Assembly (NCBI RefSeq): GCF_029893355.1
Contig: NZ_JARZAI010000006.1
Location: 124,001-188,000, forward strand
DNA from: Kitasatospora sp. MAA4
Lineage (GTDB): Bacteria; Actinomycetota; Actinomycetes; Streptomycetales; Streptomycetaceae
Reading direction: 5' to 3'
Length of the DNA: 64,000 nt
Shown piece after piece: positions 24,458 to 33,839 of the stretch. The stretch's first letter is position 1. The number at the start of each line of letters is the position of its first letter. Below the pieces are notes generated by a model, which was given only the letters and a program-made list of their open reading frames with translations, was not told the origin of the DNA and did no database searches. Made by a program: the position numbers and the translations under genes.

Positions 24458-25009
24458 TTACCCCCGCGGCGCGACCAACTCGATCTCCCGCGCCGACTCG
24501 TCACCGGGGACCGGCACCGTGACCCCGCTCGGCACGAAGCCGACCTTCGCGTAGAACGCCTGGGCCCGGAGGTTCTTCTCGTGCGTGTAGAGCCGGACCC
24601 GCTCCACCCGCGGTTCGGGCAGCGCCCAGGACCACGCCACAGCAGCCCGGAAGAGCTCCTCCGCCAGACCGCTGCCCCGCGCCTCCGGCCGTACGTAGAC
24701 CCCGACGATGTGCGCCTGCGGCACGCTCGGCGGCCCCCCGAAGGCCGCCTCGTCGCCGGGCAGTTCGACGAGCACGGTGACCGTGCCCAGCCAGCGCCCG
24801 GCCGCGTCCTGCCCGATGAACTGGCGCACCGTCCGCCCCTCCTCGGCGGCCGCACAACGGTCCCGCCAGACCTGCTCGGGTCGCGCCACGGCGGCCTCAT
24901 AGGTGTCCAGGAAGGCGAGGTGCGCGTCCGGATCCTGCAACGCGGCCAGCCGGATCTCCCTGGCCAGCGGCCATTCCTCGGACCGGACGGGGCGAACGGT
25001 ATAGGTCAT
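24458..25009 (-). CDS. GNAT family N-acetyltransferase
   Basis: A 183-residue GCN5-related acetyltransferase starting MTYTVRPVRSEEWPLAREIR. Acetyl-CoA-binding motif A is HIVGVYVRPEARGSGLAEELF, followed by RVRLYTHEKNLRAQAFYAKVGF. The acceptor substrate is unknown. I prefer ATG 25009 because the family normally begins there and GAGG lies 9 bases upstream; an in-frame start at 25045 is possible. It converges on the AraC gene with only 7 bp between stops and is divergent from the methyltransferase. Confidence 0.88.
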   Translation of the reverse strand: MTYTVRPVRSEEWPLAREIRLAALQDPDAHLAFLDTYEAAVARPEQVWRDRCAAAEEGRTVRQFIGQDAAGRWLGTVTVLVELPGDEAAFGGPPSVPQAHIVGVYVRPEARGSGLAEELFRAAVAWSWALPEPRVERVRLYTHEKNLRAQAFYAKVGFVPSGVTVPVPGDESAREIELVAPRG

Positions 25010-25132
25010 CCGCCGATCCTCGACCGACCCCGACGGCACCCGCAACCGGAATTCCCCCGGCCGTCGGCGACACTTCCCACCAAACCGGATAATAACTGGC
25101 CGTTTCGCAGCCCCAGCTGGAACGATCCGGGC

Positions 25133-25888
25133 ATGTCACGAACCTTCGAGGAACTGGTCGCCGAGGCCGAGTCGGTCTCCGTGGCCGGCTGGGACTTCTC
25201 CTGGCTGGACGGACGGGCCCGCGAGGAGCGCCCCTCCTGGGGCTACCAGCGCCTGATGAGCGAGCGGCTGGCCCACGCCACCGCCTCCCTGGACATCCAG
25301 ACCGGCGGCGGCGAAGTCCTCGCGGGCGCAGCGAGGTTTCCCCCGCTGGCGGCGGCCACCGAGTCCTGGCCGCCGAACGTCGAGAAGGCCACCCGACTGC
25401 TCCACCCGCGCGGCGTCGTGGTGGTCGCGGACGCCGACGAGCCGCCGCTGCCCTTCGCCGACGACGCCTTCGACCTGGTGACCAGCCGTCACCCGGTGAC
25501 CGTCTGGTGGGAGGAGATCGCCCGCGTGCTGCGTCCCGGCGGCAGCTATCTCTCCCAACAGGTCGGCCCGTCCAGCGTCTTCGAACTGGTCGAGTACTTC
25601 CTCGGCCCGCAGCCCGAGAAGGTCCGCCGCGGCCGCCACCCCGACGACGCCCGCCAAGCCGCCGAGGCGGCCGGCCTGCGCGTGGTCGACCTCCGCTCGG
25701 AGTCGCTGCGCACCGAGTTCAACGACATCGGCGCAGTGATCTACTTCCTGCGCAAGGTGATCTGGATGGTCCCCGACTTCACCGTCGACCGCTACCGCGA
25801 CCAACTCCGCCGCCTGCACGACCAGATCCGCCACCACGGCCCCTTCGTCGCCCACACCACCCGTTTCCTGATCGAGGCCCGCAACTGA
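25133..25888 (+). CDS. Class I SAM-dependent methyltransferase
   Basis: A 251-residue Rossmann-fold protein. The SAM-binding loop is degenerate relative to GxGxG (DIQTGGGEVLAGA about residues 55-67). The motif II/III order is kept: ADADEPPLPFADDAFDLVTSRHP then IARVLRPGGSYLSQQVG. This matches a family of streptomycete type 11 methyltransferases with unknown substrates. The start ATG lacks a clear Shine-Dalgarno sequence. It converges on the MMPL transporter gene with 9 bp between stops. Confidence 0.87.
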   Translation: MSRTFEELVAEAESVSVAGWDFSWLDGRAREERPSWGYQRLMSERLAHATASLDIQTGGGEVLAGAARFPPLAAATESWPPNVEKATRLLHPRGVVVVADADEPPLPFADDAFDLVTSRHPVTVWWEEIARVLRPGGSYLSQQVGPSSVFELVEYFLGPQPEKVRRGRHPDDARQAAEAAGLRVVDLRSESLRTEFNDIGAVIYFLRKVIWMVPDFTVDRYRDQLRRLHDQIRHHGPFVAHTTRFLIEARN

Positions 25889-25897
25889 CCGCCGCTC

Positions 25898-28105
25898 TCA
25901 CGCCTCGCCCTCGGCCTCCACGTGCGGCACGATCCGGTCCAGCCAGCGCGGCAGCCACCAGGCGTGCCGCCCGAGCAGGGTCATCACCGCGGGGACGAGC
26001 AGCAGGCGGACCACGGTGGCGTCTACCAGCACGCTGACCGAGAGGCCCAGGCCCAGCATCTTGACCACGATGTTGTGGCTGAGGATGAACGCCGCGAAGA
26101 CGCTGACCATGATCAGCGCGGCGCAGGTGATCACCCGTGCGGTGATCTCCAGCCCGTGCGCGACGCTGCCCTTGCTGTCCTGGGTGCGCAGCCAGGTCTC
26201 GTGCACCCGGGACAGCAGGAAGACCTCGTAGTCCATGCTCAGCCCGAAGACGATGGCGAACATCATCATCGGCACGTAGCTCTCGATCGGCACCGTGCCG
26301 GAGACCCCGAGCGCGGGCCCGCCCCAGCCCCACTGGAAGACCGCGACCACCACACCGTAGGAGGCCGCGATCGACAGCAGGTTGAGCACGGCGGCCTTGA
26401 CCGCCACCAGCAGCCCGCGGAACACCATCAGGATGATCAGGAAGGCCAGCCCGACCACCACCGCGATGATCACCGGCAGCCGCGCGGAGATCAGTTCCAG
26501 GAAGTCCTCCTGGGCCGCGGTCGTCCCGGTCAGGTAGGCCTTGGCGGCGGTGCCGGACACCGCCTGCGGCAGCACGTCGTCCTTGAGGTGGTTGAACAGC
26601 CGGGTGGTGGCCTGGTCCTGCGGCGCGGCGGTGGAGATCGCGGTGCCCACCAGCGCCTGACCGTCGCTGGTGGGCTGCAACGGGCTGATGCTCGCCGCGT
26701 CGGGCACCCCGGTGAGAGCGGTCTGGAGCTTGCCGGCGAGTGCGGCGCGGTCGGCGGAGGGCACCGCGCTCTGGTCGACCACGATGGTGAGCGGGCCGTT
26801 GGCCCCCGGCCCGAAGCCCTCGGAGATCAGGTCGTACGCGCGGCGGTCGGTGAAGCTGGTGGGGTCCGCGCCGTCGCCGATGTGCCCGAGTCTGATCGAG
26901 AACAGCGGGATCGCCAGGATCCCGATCACCACCACGCCCCCGGCCAGGAACCACCACGGCCGGCGCTCCACCCGCTGGGCGTACCGGTGCCAGCCGCCCT
27001 GCTCCGTCGAGCCCGCCTCCGCGCCGCCCTCGGCGACCGGCGGGCGCACCTGGAGGCGGTCGATCCGCCGGCCGACCAGGCCGAGCAGCGCCGGGACCAG
27101 GGTGAGCGCGCCGAGCACCGCGGTGACCACGGTGACCGCGGCGGCGGCACCCAGCTTGCCGATGAAGCTGACCCGGGAGACGTACAGCCCGGCCAGCGCG
27201 ACGATCACCGTGCAGCCGGAGACCAGCACCGCGCGCCCGCTGGTCGCCACCGCCCGGCCTGCGCCCGTCACCGGATCGGCGCCGTCGATCAGCTGCTGCC
27301 GGTGCCGGGTGATCAGGAAGAGGGCGTAGTCGATGCCGACGCCGAGGCCGATCATGGTGGCCAGGGTCGGCGACACGCTCGCGAAGGTGAAGGCGGCGGC
27401 CAGCAGGCTCAGGCAACTCAGTCCGACGATCACACTGATCAGCGCGGTGACCAGCGGTAGCCCGGCGGCGATCACGCTGCCGAACCCGATCAGCAGCACC
27501 ACGATCGCGACGGCGAACCCGATCGCCTCGCTGCTCAGGTCCGCGGCCTTGGGCCGGGCGAGCTCGCCGAGCGGCCCGCCGTACTCGACATCGACGCCGG
27601 CGGCCCGGATCGGCGCCACGGCCTCGTCGATCCCGGTGAGGTACGAGTGCCCCAGCGAGGTGGGGTTGGTGTCGAAGCGGACGGTGATGTAGCCGATCGT
27701 CCCGTCCTGGGAGACCGCGTTGGCAGGCGGCGGCGAGGTCTGCCCGGGCGAGGGCAGCGGGTCCACCGCGGCCAGCACGTGCGGGAGCTTCTGCAGCGAG
27801 GCGACCGCCTGGCCGACCTGGTCCTCGACGCCGGTGAGCGGGCCCTTCGGGTCGTGCAGGACGATCTGCGCGCTGATCCCGCCCGCGCTCGGCGCGTGCG
27901 CGCTGAGCACGTCCAGCCCCTGGTGCGACTGGGTGCCGGGCAGTGAGAAGTCGTCGGAGTAGGTGCCGCCCACGGTGTTCTGCAAGGCGTGCAGACCACC
28001 GAGGGCGACCAGCCAGAGGACGATGACCACGACGAAGTGGCGCGCGCACCACTCACCCAGCGCGTGCAGTCCGCGCACCCTGCCCGCAGCGTTCGACGTG
28101 GTCAT
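25898..28105 (-). CDS. MMPL family RND-type transporter
   Basis: A 735-residue membrane protein with about 12 helices in two repeats of 1+5, each with a large external loop: the actinobacterial MMPL/RND layout. Clear markers are the first helix FVVVIVLWLVALGGLHAL, GLGVGIDYALFLITRHRQQL (proton-relay GxxxDY, about residue 260) and its second-half counterpart FGLSMDYEVFLLSRVHETW. MMPL proteins export lipids, siderophores or hydrophobic metabolites using the proton gradient. I start at ATG 28105 because GGGAGGA lies 6 bases upstream; a further upstream start would add an unlikely tail. No regulator or substrate gene is adjacent. Confidence 0.92.
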   Translation of the reverse strand: MTTSNAAGRVRGLHALGEWCARHFVVVIVLWLVALGGLHALQNTVGGTYSDDFSLPGTQSHQGLDVLSAHAPSAGGISAQIVLHDPKGPLTGVEDQVGQAVASLQKLPHVLAAVDPLPSPGQTSPPPANAVSQDGTIGYITVRFDTNPTSLGHSYLTGIDEAVAPIRAAGVDVEYGGPLGELARPKAADLSSEAIGFAVAIVVLLIGFGSVIAAGLPLVTALISVIVGLSCLSLLAAAFTFASVSPTLATMIGLGVGIDYALFLITRHRQQLIDGADPVTGAGRAVATSGRAVLVSGCTVIVALAGLYVSRVSFIGKLGAAAAVTVVTAVLGALTLVPALLGLVGRRIDRLQVRPPVAEGGAEAGSTEQGGWHRYAQRVERRPWWFLAGGVVVIGILAIPLFSIRLGHIGDGADPTSFTDRRAYDLISEGFGPGANGPLTIVVDQSAVPSADRAALAGKLQTALTGVPDAASISPLQPTSDGQALVGTAISTAAPQDQATTRLFNHLKDDVLPQAVSGTAAKAYLTGTTAAQEDFLELISARLPVIIAVVVGLAFLIILMVFRGLLVAVKAAVLNLLSIAASYGVVVAVFQWGWGGPALGVSGTVPIESYVPMMMFAIVFGLSMDYEVFLLSRVHETWLRTQDSKGSVAHGLEITARVITCAALIMVSVFAAFILSHNIVVKMLGLGLSVSVLVDATVVRLLLVPAVMTLLGRHAWWLPRWLDRIVPHVEAEGEA

Positions 28106-28151
28106 CCGCGTCCTCCCAAGAGTTGTCGTGGTGTCTGAATGAACCCGCTCG

Positions 28152-30944
28152 TCAGGCGGGCACCGCCCACTGCTGCGCGGCACTCCCGTTGCAGTCCCAG
28201 ATCTGCAGCTTGGTCCCGCTCGCGCTGTTGCTCTGCGGCACGTCCAGGCAGCGTCCGGACGGCGGGTTCAGCAGCGCTCCACCGGCCCGCGGCCACCACT
28301 GCTGGGCGCCCGTCCCGTTGCAGGTCCACAGCTGGACCTTGGTCCCGGCGGCCACGTCGCTGCTGCTGATGTCCAGGCACTTGCCCAGCGCCTGCACCGA
28401 GCCGTCCGGCGCCACCGTCCAGTGCTGAGCGGCGGTGCCGTCGCAGTCCCAGAGCTGGACGGCCGTGCCGTCCTTGGTCGCGCCGGCCTCGACGTCCAGG
28501 CACTTCCCGGCCAGGCCGGTGACCTGGCCGCTGTGCGCGACGGCCGGTCCGACGTCGAAGGACGGCGGCGCGTCCTGCGGTGCGCGACCCCAACCGGGGT
28601 CGGGGTCCGCTGCCAGGGTGTACTCCAGCGTGCCGCCCGAGGAGACCAACTGCTCGTCCGTCCACGGGCGCTGGGAGTCAGCGCCGTTCACGCGCAGCCC
28701 GTGCACGTACCGGACGGCGTCCGAGGCGCCCGGCGCGCTGATGTCGATCGAGACGCCGTTGCCGCGGGTGACGGTGATCTGCGGGAAGAGCGGGCTGGCG
28801 AGCACCAGTTCCGCGCGGCCCGGGACCTGCGGGTACATGCCGAGCGCGGCCCACACCACCCAGGAGGACATCTCGCCGAGGTCGTCGTTGCCGGGCTCGC
28901 CGTCGGGGGCGTCGGAGAACAGCGTGGTGACGATCCGCCGCACCACGTCCTGCGTGCGGTCCGGGCGGCCGGCGTAGTCGTACACCCAGGGGGTGTTGAA
29001 CGAGGGCTCGTTGCCCATGTACGCGTTGGGCGCGTTCGGGCCGGCGTCGAGCTTCTGGAAGAAGCCGTCCAGACGGCTGGTCACCACGCCGTCGCCGCCG
29101 ATCGCGTCGAAGAGCCCGCGCTGGTTGTAGGGGACCATCCAGGTGTACTGCGCGCTGTCGCCCTCGACGAAGCCGTCCTGCCAGGTGGGGTCGAAGTTGG
29201 GCCAGCTGTGGTCGCCGTTGCGCGGCTGGATGTAGTGGCTGGTGGTGTTGAAGAGGTTGCGCCAGTTCGCCGAGCGGTGCAGGAAGGCGTCGTGCGTGTC
29301 GGTGTCGCCGAGCCGCCCGGCCAGCTGGGCGAGCGCGAAGTCCGAACTCGCGTACTCCAGCGTGTCGGAGGCCGTCCAGTACTCCCCGTCGGTGCCCACC
29401 GTGACGAAGCCCTCCGCGTCGTACGGCGCCATGCCGCCGCGCTGGCGCTGGTCCCGGGTGCCGGCAACCGCGCGGCGGACCAGGTCGGAGGCGTCGAAGT
29501 CGGTCCCGCCGAAGGCGTGGATGTCGGAGGCGATGATCGGCAGCGGGTCGCCGATCATCACGCCGGTCGGCCCGTTCGCCAGCGTCCAGCGGTCGAAGTA
29601 CCCGGCCTGGGCGCCCTGGTTGAGCACCGACTGGGCGATGTCCGAGGCCTGTTGGGGCGCCAGCAGGGCGAGCAGCTGGACCTGCGAGCGGTAGACGTCC
29701 CAGCCGGAGAAGTCGGCGTACTGGACGTGCCCGCGCGCGGTCGTGTGCACCGCGCCGTCGAAGCCCGGGTAGCGGCCGTCCACGTCGCTCAGTACGGCGG
29801 GGGCCAGCGTCGCGTGGTAGAGCGCGGTGTAGAAGGTCCGCAGCTCCTGCGCGTTGTCGCCGGCGACGGCGATCCGGCCGAGCATGTCGTTCCAGGCGGC
29901 CCGGCTCCCGGCCTTCACCTGGTCGAAGCTGTTCCCGCCCTGCTCGGCGGTGAGGTTGGCCCAGGCGTTGTCGGCGCTGACGAAGGAGAGGCCGACCTTC
30001 GCCGTCACCGAGCGGTTGGTGCTGGTGTCGAAGGAGACCAGGGCCATCGCGTTCGAGGCGGTCTCGGCCAGCTCGGGACGGACCGGGCGGGCCTGCCGCG
30101 GCCGGCTGCCGGTACCGCCGCCGGGGCCCTCGATCGGCTTGTCGGGCTGCGAGGCGACGCCGTCGGTCCGCCCGCTCGCGGTCTTCCGGGTGGTGTCCAG
30201 GATCCCGTTGGAGACGATGCCCGCCTTGCTGAACGGACGGTCGAACACCGCGGTGAAGTAGATCCGGTAGTGGTTGCCGGTCCCGCAGAACCCGCCGCTG
30301 TCGGTGTAGCCGGAGACCCGGTCGGCGCCGATCGTCACCGACCCCGAGGCGCTGTTGAACGCCTTGCCCGCGTCGATGGTGAGTGAGGCCGTCTGACCCG
30401 CCGGGTAGCTGATGCGGGCGATGCCCGAGCGCTGGGTGGCGGCCAGCTCGGTGGTCACCCCGTTGTCGAAGGTGACCGCGTACGCACCCGGGGAGGCCGA
30501 CTCGTTGGCGTGCGTGAAGGTGGAGTGGCCGACCGGGGTGCTGCCCAGCACCGGCATGAAGGGGATGTTGCCGTAGTCGCCGCAGCCGGCCCCCGAGATG
30601 TGGGTGAGGCTGAAGCCGCGGATCCGGTTGTCGTTGTACTGGTAGCCGCCGTGCTGGTAGTCGACGGTGTCCGGGCTCCACTGGACCATGCCCAGCGGGG
30701 CGGTGGCGCCGGGGAAGGTGTTGCCGGCGCCACCGCCGTTCCCGAAGTCCGGGGCACCCTGCTTGGTGCCGACGAACGGGTTGACGTACTGGGCCGGGTC
30801 GCTGACAGTGGCGCGGACCGTGCGGCCACCGCGCGCCGGCGCGGCGCCGGCAGGCCCGGCGACCGAGCCGGCCAGCAGGGCGGCACAGGCTGTCAGTGCG
30901 ATCGCACCCAGCCGCCCAGTCGTGACAATCTGACGAGCGCTCAT
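28152..30944 (-). CDS. Secreted GH92-type alpha-mannosidase with ricin B lectin domain
   Basis: A 930-residue exported glycosidase. A signal peptide (about residues 1-35, ending near AGAAPARG) is followed by the GH92 core (about 45-780): VNPFVGTKQGAPDFGNGGGA, FPGATAPLGMVQWSPDT, GFSLTHISGAGCGDYG, YMGNEPSFNTPWVYDY, GEPGNDDLGEMSSWVVW. The last carries the catalytic acidic residues typical of this Ca2+-dependent exo-alpha-mannosidase family. The C-terminal about 130 residues are a ricin-type beta-trefoil with QxW repeats (VQLWDCDGTAAQHW, VQLWTCNGTGAQQW, LQIWDCNGSAAQQW) that would bind sugar. It likely trims mannose from fungal or glycoprotein glycans outside the cell. The start at 30944 places the signal peptide correctly. 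Confidence 0.92.
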   Translation of the reverse strand: MSARQIVTTGRLGAIALTACAALLAGSVAGPAGAAPARGGRTVRATVSDPAQYVNPFVGTKQGAPDFGNGGGAGNTFPGATAPLGMVQWSPDTVDYQHGGYQYNDNRIRGFSLTHISGAGCGDYGNIPFMPVLGSTPVGHSTFTHANESASPGAYAVTFDNGVTTELAATQRSGIARISYPAGQTASLTIDAGKAFNSASGSVTIGADRVSGYTDSGGFCGTGNHYRIYFTAVFDRPFSKAGIVSNGILDTTRKTASGRTDGVASQPDKPIEGPGGGTGSRPRQARPVRPELAETASNAMALVSFDTSTNRSVTAKVGLSFVSADNAWANLTAEQGGNSFDQVKAGSRAAWNDMLGRIAVAGDNAQELRTFYTALYHATLAPAVLSDVDGRYPGFDGAVHTTARGHVQYADFSGWDVYRSQVQLLALLAPQQASDIAQSVLNQGAQAGYFDRWTLANGPTGVMIGDPLPIIASDIHAFGGTDFDASDLVRRAVAGTRDQRQRGGMAPYDAEGFVTVGTDGEYWTASDTLEYASSDFALAQLAGRLGDTDTHDAFLHRSANWRNLFNTTSHYIQPRNGDHSWPNFDPTWQDGFVEGDSAQYTWMVPYNQRGLFDAIGGDGVVTSRLDGFFQKLDAGPNAPNAYMGNEPSFNTPWVYDYAGRPDRTQDVVRRIVTTLFSDAPDGEPGNDDLGEMSSWVVWAALGMYPQVPGRAELVLASPLFPQITVTRGNGVSIDISAPGASDAVRYVHGLRVNGADSQRPWTDEQLVSSGGTLEYTLAADPDPGWGRAPQDAPPSFDVGPAVAHSGQVTGLAGKCLDVEAGATKDGTAVQLWDCDGTAAQHWTVAPDGSVQALGKCLDISSSDVAAGTKVQLWTCNGTGAQQWWPRAGGALLNPPSGRCLDVPQSNSASGTKLQIWDCNGSAAQQWAVPA

Positions 30945-31060
30945 ATACTCATCGTGACGGCAGCGCCCAGCCCGGCCGGCCAGGACAGGCGCACAGTCAC
31001 CCATCCGGCCGATCCGGCCTACAGTTTTGTAGGACTGACCCGGCCGGGAGGGAATCGATC

Positions 31061-31795
31061 ATGGCGGACATCGGGAAACACACCGTTGGGACCGAGAGCG
31101 CCGAGGCGCGGCTGATCGCGGAGGCCCGCAAGGCCTTCTTCGTGATGTTCGGGTTCCTCTGCCTGATCTGGGCCGTCCAGATCGGGAACTGGTCGGACAG
31201 CGGCCTCCTGGTCGAGCGCTTCGGGATCCAGGCGCACCAGCTGGACCGGCTGCCGGACGTGTTCACCGCGCCCTTCCTGCACCTGAGCTGGCAGCACCTG
31301 GAGGGCAACTCGGGCCCGCTCTTCGTCTTCGGCTTCCTGGCGGCCTACCGCGGGGTCAAGAAGTTCCTCGCGCTCACCCTGCTGATCACGCTGACCAGCG
31401 GACTCGCGGTCTGGGTCTTCGAGCGCAGCGACATCGTCACGGTCGGCGCCAGCGGACTGATCTTCGGCTACTTCGGCTACGTGGTGCTGCGCGGCCTCTT
31501 CGACCGCCACCTGATCGACAGCCTGATCGGCCTGGTGATGGGCGCCTCGTTCGCCTATATCGTCACGCTGGCCGTCCCGGGGACGCCGGGGATCAGCTGG
31601 CTCGGCCACCTCGGCGGCCTGGTCGGCGGGCTCGCCGGGGCCTGGCTGTTTCGCGAGCGCGGCCCCCGCGCGGCGCGCGAACCCCGTGAACCGCGCGAGG
31701 TCCGTACGAAGAGCCCCGCCCTTCCCGCCCAGTCCTCCCCAGCGCCCGGCTCCCGCGCCGACCTGCTCAAGGAACTCGACGACCTCGGCCTCTGA
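31061..31795 (+). CDS. Rhomboid family intramembrane serine protease
   Basis: A 244-residue membrane protein with about six helices. It has the rhomboid markers HLSWQHLEGN (helix 2, His about 79, Asn about 83), the nucleophile motif GASGLIFGYFG (Ser about 131) and the catalytic His in WLGHLGGLVGGLAGAW (about 183). It should cleave membrane proteins within the bilayer. The C-terminal Arg/Pro-rich tail (after about 200) is cytoplasmic. The start has GGGAGGGAA upstream. A short CTACA-GTTT-TGTAG hairpin sits in the leader. It is divergent from the mannosidase gene. Confidence 0.9.
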   Translation: MADIGKHTVGTESAEARLIAEARKAFFVMFGFLCLIWAVQIGNWSDSGLLVERFGIQAHQLDRLPDVFTAPFLHLSWQHLEGNSGPLFVFGFLAAYRGVKKFLALTLLITLTSGLAVWVFERSDIVTVGASGLIFGYFGYVVLRGLFDRHLIDSLIGLVMGASFAYIVTLAVPGTPGISWLGHLGGLVGGLAGAWLFRERGPRAAREPREPREVRTKSPALPAQSSPAPGSRADLLKELDDLGL

Positions 31796-31885
31796 CGACC
31801 CGGCACAGGTATAGACCATCCTGGAGCGGGCGGCTAGCGTGGGCCTCCCGCCCCCGTCCAGCCCCCTCTGCCCCGGAGCCGCGCC

Positions 31886-33052
31886 GTGCAGTCCTCCGTC
31901 CTCGCCTTCGCCACCGACCTGATCGACGAGGGTGCGGACGGCTTCTTCGGGAACCTCACCGACCGGGCCGGCGTCGGCGGCGTCACCCTGGCGTCCGTCT
32001 ACCACGAGGCCCGCGACGTCTTCCCGCACAACCCGCACCGGGTGATCCGCTACCTGGAGCCCGGCGCGGCGTACTTCCAGCCCGACCCGGCCCGCTGGGC
32101 CGGCCGCCGACTGGTGCCCCGGGCGGCCGCGGCGATCGGCGAGCGCGACCCGTTCGCGGAGGCCGCCGAGGAGGCCGGCCGGCGCGGGCTCAAGCTGCAC
32201 GCCTGGACCGTCTTCTGCCACAACGACCGGCTCGGCTTCCAGCAGCCCGACTGCACCCCCGCCAACGCCTTCGGCGACCGCCACCTCACCGAACTCTGCC
32301 CGGCCAACCCGGAGGTCCGCGCGTACGCCGGCACGCTGGTGGACGAACTGGCCCGGTACGGCGTCGACGCGATCCGCGCCGAGTCGCTGCACTTCCACGG
32401 CCTGCGGCACGGCTACCACCACGAGCGCTACTTCGAGAAGCTCGGCCCGGTGACCGAGGCGCTGCTCGGCATCTGCTTCTGCCCGCACTGCCTGGCCGCC
32501 GCCGACGCACTGGGCGTCCCGGCCGCCGAGGTGCGCCGCGTCGCCGCCGCGGAGATCCGCCGCCGGCTGACCGACGAGCAGGCCGCCGCCCAGCCCGCCG
32601 CCCTGGACCAGCTCGCGGGCGGCGCACTGGCCGCGTACATCGACGCCGGGACGACCACGGTCACCTCGCTCACCGCCGAACTGGCCGAGCGGGCCGAGCA
32701 GCACGGCATGCGGCTGACCTTCATGGACGGCAGCGGCCCCGGCGCCGGCTGGCTTTCCGGCATCGACCTGCCCGCACTGGCCGCCACCGGCGTGCAGATC
32801 GAGACGCTCGGCTACGCCAAGACCCCGGAGGCGGTCCGCGAGAAGGTCGCCGCCTTCGCCCTGCACGGCGTCCGGCCGGCCGACCTGGCCGTGATCCTGC
32901 GCCCGATGGCCCAGGACTGCGACGGCGTGGCCAACCTGGCCGCGAAGATCAACGTGCTGCGCGAACTGGGCGTCCCCGAGGTCGAGTTCTACAACTACGG
33001 CCTGATGCGGCTCTCCTCCATGGACCGGATCGGAGCCGCACTGCGCGGCTAG
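31886..33052 (+). CDS. Uncharacterised protein, TIM-barrel hydrolase-like
   Basis: A 388-residue soluble protein that I cannot name. The pattern resembles glycoside-hydrolase-like TIM barrels: AFATDLIDEGADGFFGNL, GVTLASVYHEARDVFPHN, LHAWTVFCHNDRLG, CPANPEVRAYAGTLVDEL, YGVDAIRAESLHFHG, and near the end KINVLRELGVPEVEFYNYGLM. A CFCPHC pair near residue 213 could bind metal or form a disulfide. Acidic residues in AIRAE and TFMDG could be catalytic, but this is a guess. It starts with GTG and has no signal peptide. It looks monocistronic. Confidence 0.75.
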   Translation: MQSSVLAFATDLIDEGADGFFGNLTDRAGVGGVTLASVYHEARDVFPHNPHRVIRYLEPGAAYFQPDPARWAGRRLVPRAAAAIGERDPFAEAAEEAGRRGLKLHAWTVFCHNDRLGFQQPDCTPANAFGDRHLTELCPANPEVRAYAGTLVDELARYGVDAIRAESLHFHGLRHGYHHERYFEKLGPVTEALLGICFCPHCLAAADALGVPAAEVRRVAAAEIRRRLTDEQAAAQPAALDQLAGGALAAYIDAGTTTVTSLTAELAERAEQHGMRLTFMDGSGPGAGWLSGIDLPALAATGVQIETLGYAKTPEAVREKVAAFALHGVRPADLAVILRPMAQDCDGVANLAAKINVLRELGVPEVEFYNYGLMRLSSMDRIGAALRG

Positions 33053-33243
33053 GCGAACACCGCCCGGTGTGACATTCACCATCAAACCGCCGCAATCCCG
33101 CGACCCGGACAACCCGACGACCACTGCGGCACACCGGTGCTTCGTCCACTGTTCGCGCCATAGACGCAGGTCGGACACCCCAACCGGAACGCGGGACGCC
33201 GAGCTTGCTGTGCCACGCCCCGCCGGAACGGTAGGCTTTCCGT

Positions 33244-33540
33244 GTGATCTTCAAGCGCATCGGCAACGGGCGGCCGTACCCGGATCACGGCCGGACCAGC
33301 ACCCGCCAGTGGGCGGACGTCGCCCCTCGCCCGGTGCGACTGGACCAGCTGGTGACCACCAAGGGCCAGTTGGATCTGGAAACCCTTCTGGCCGAGGATT
33401 CGACCTTCTACGGGGACCTCTTCGCCCACGTGGTGAAGTGGCACGGAGACCTGTACCTGGAGGACGGGCTGCACCGCGCGGTGCGCGCCGCCCTGCAGCA
33501 GCGTCAGGTGCTGCACGCCCGCGTGCTCGAAATGGAATAG
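33244..33540 (+). CDS. VapB-type antitoxin family protein (conserved streptomycete)
   Basis: A 98-residue protein starting at GTG with IFKRIGNGRPYPDHG and containing QLDLETLLAEDSTFYGDLF and YLEDGLHRAVRAALQQRQV. Databases commonly label this family a type II VapB antitoxin, but it is conserved near upp in many streptomycetes and no VapC toxin lies next to it, so a toxin-antitoxin role is doubtful. It marks the start of the conserved core block. Confidence 0.82.
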   Translation: MIFKRIGNGRPYPDHGRTSTRQWADVAPRPVRLDQLVTTKGQLDLETLLAEDSTFYGDLFAHVVKWHGDLYLEDGLHRAVRAALQQRQVLHARVLEME

Positions 33541-33839
33541 CCACCCCTCCTCCCTTTCCTCCCCCTCCTCCCCTCCTCCCACAGTCCTCATGGCGATCGT
33601 CCATGAGGACTGTCCTGTCAACACCCGCCTCACCCGGACGGCGGGCGAACGGGTCGTCAGTACACCCTTTCGAGTGTCCCTCTGCGCCAAATGATGATCA
33701 TTTATTACCTTCATGTCGCAAACCGGACTAGGCTGCTGACCACGGCAGCGCCACGCTCCGGGTTTCCGGATTCTCCGCCTCGGTGGCCGCATTCCTCGCC
33801 CGCCACCAAGGCTGCCCTTCCACCAAGGGGAGACAGACT
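33541..33839. other. Gene-free spacer with polypyrimidine tract
   Basis: About 300 bp between the VapB-type gene and the LytR_C gene. It begins with an almost pure C/T tract (33541-33580), then a 13-bp perfect hairpin listed separately. The rest is A/T-richer than its surroundings (for example around 33690-33715) and probably holds the promoter of the next gene. I see no supported reading frame. Confidence 0.6.
33581..33613 (+). terminator. Hairpin after VapB-type gene
   Basis: ACAGTCCTCATGG (33581-33593) and CCATGAGGACTGT (33601-33613) form a perfect 13-bp stem with a 7-base loop. It is probably a terminator of the preceding gene, although no U-run follows. Confidence 0.6.

Noticed and set aside
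28422..30386. Long forward frame inside the GH92 gene
   Set aside because: The translation is Val/Arg/Gly-rich without domains, while the reverse frame matches a full glycosidase.
33244..33540. Functional VapBC toxin-antitoxin pair
   Set aside because: There is no PIN-domain toxin gene on either side; only the conserved VapB-labelled protein is present.
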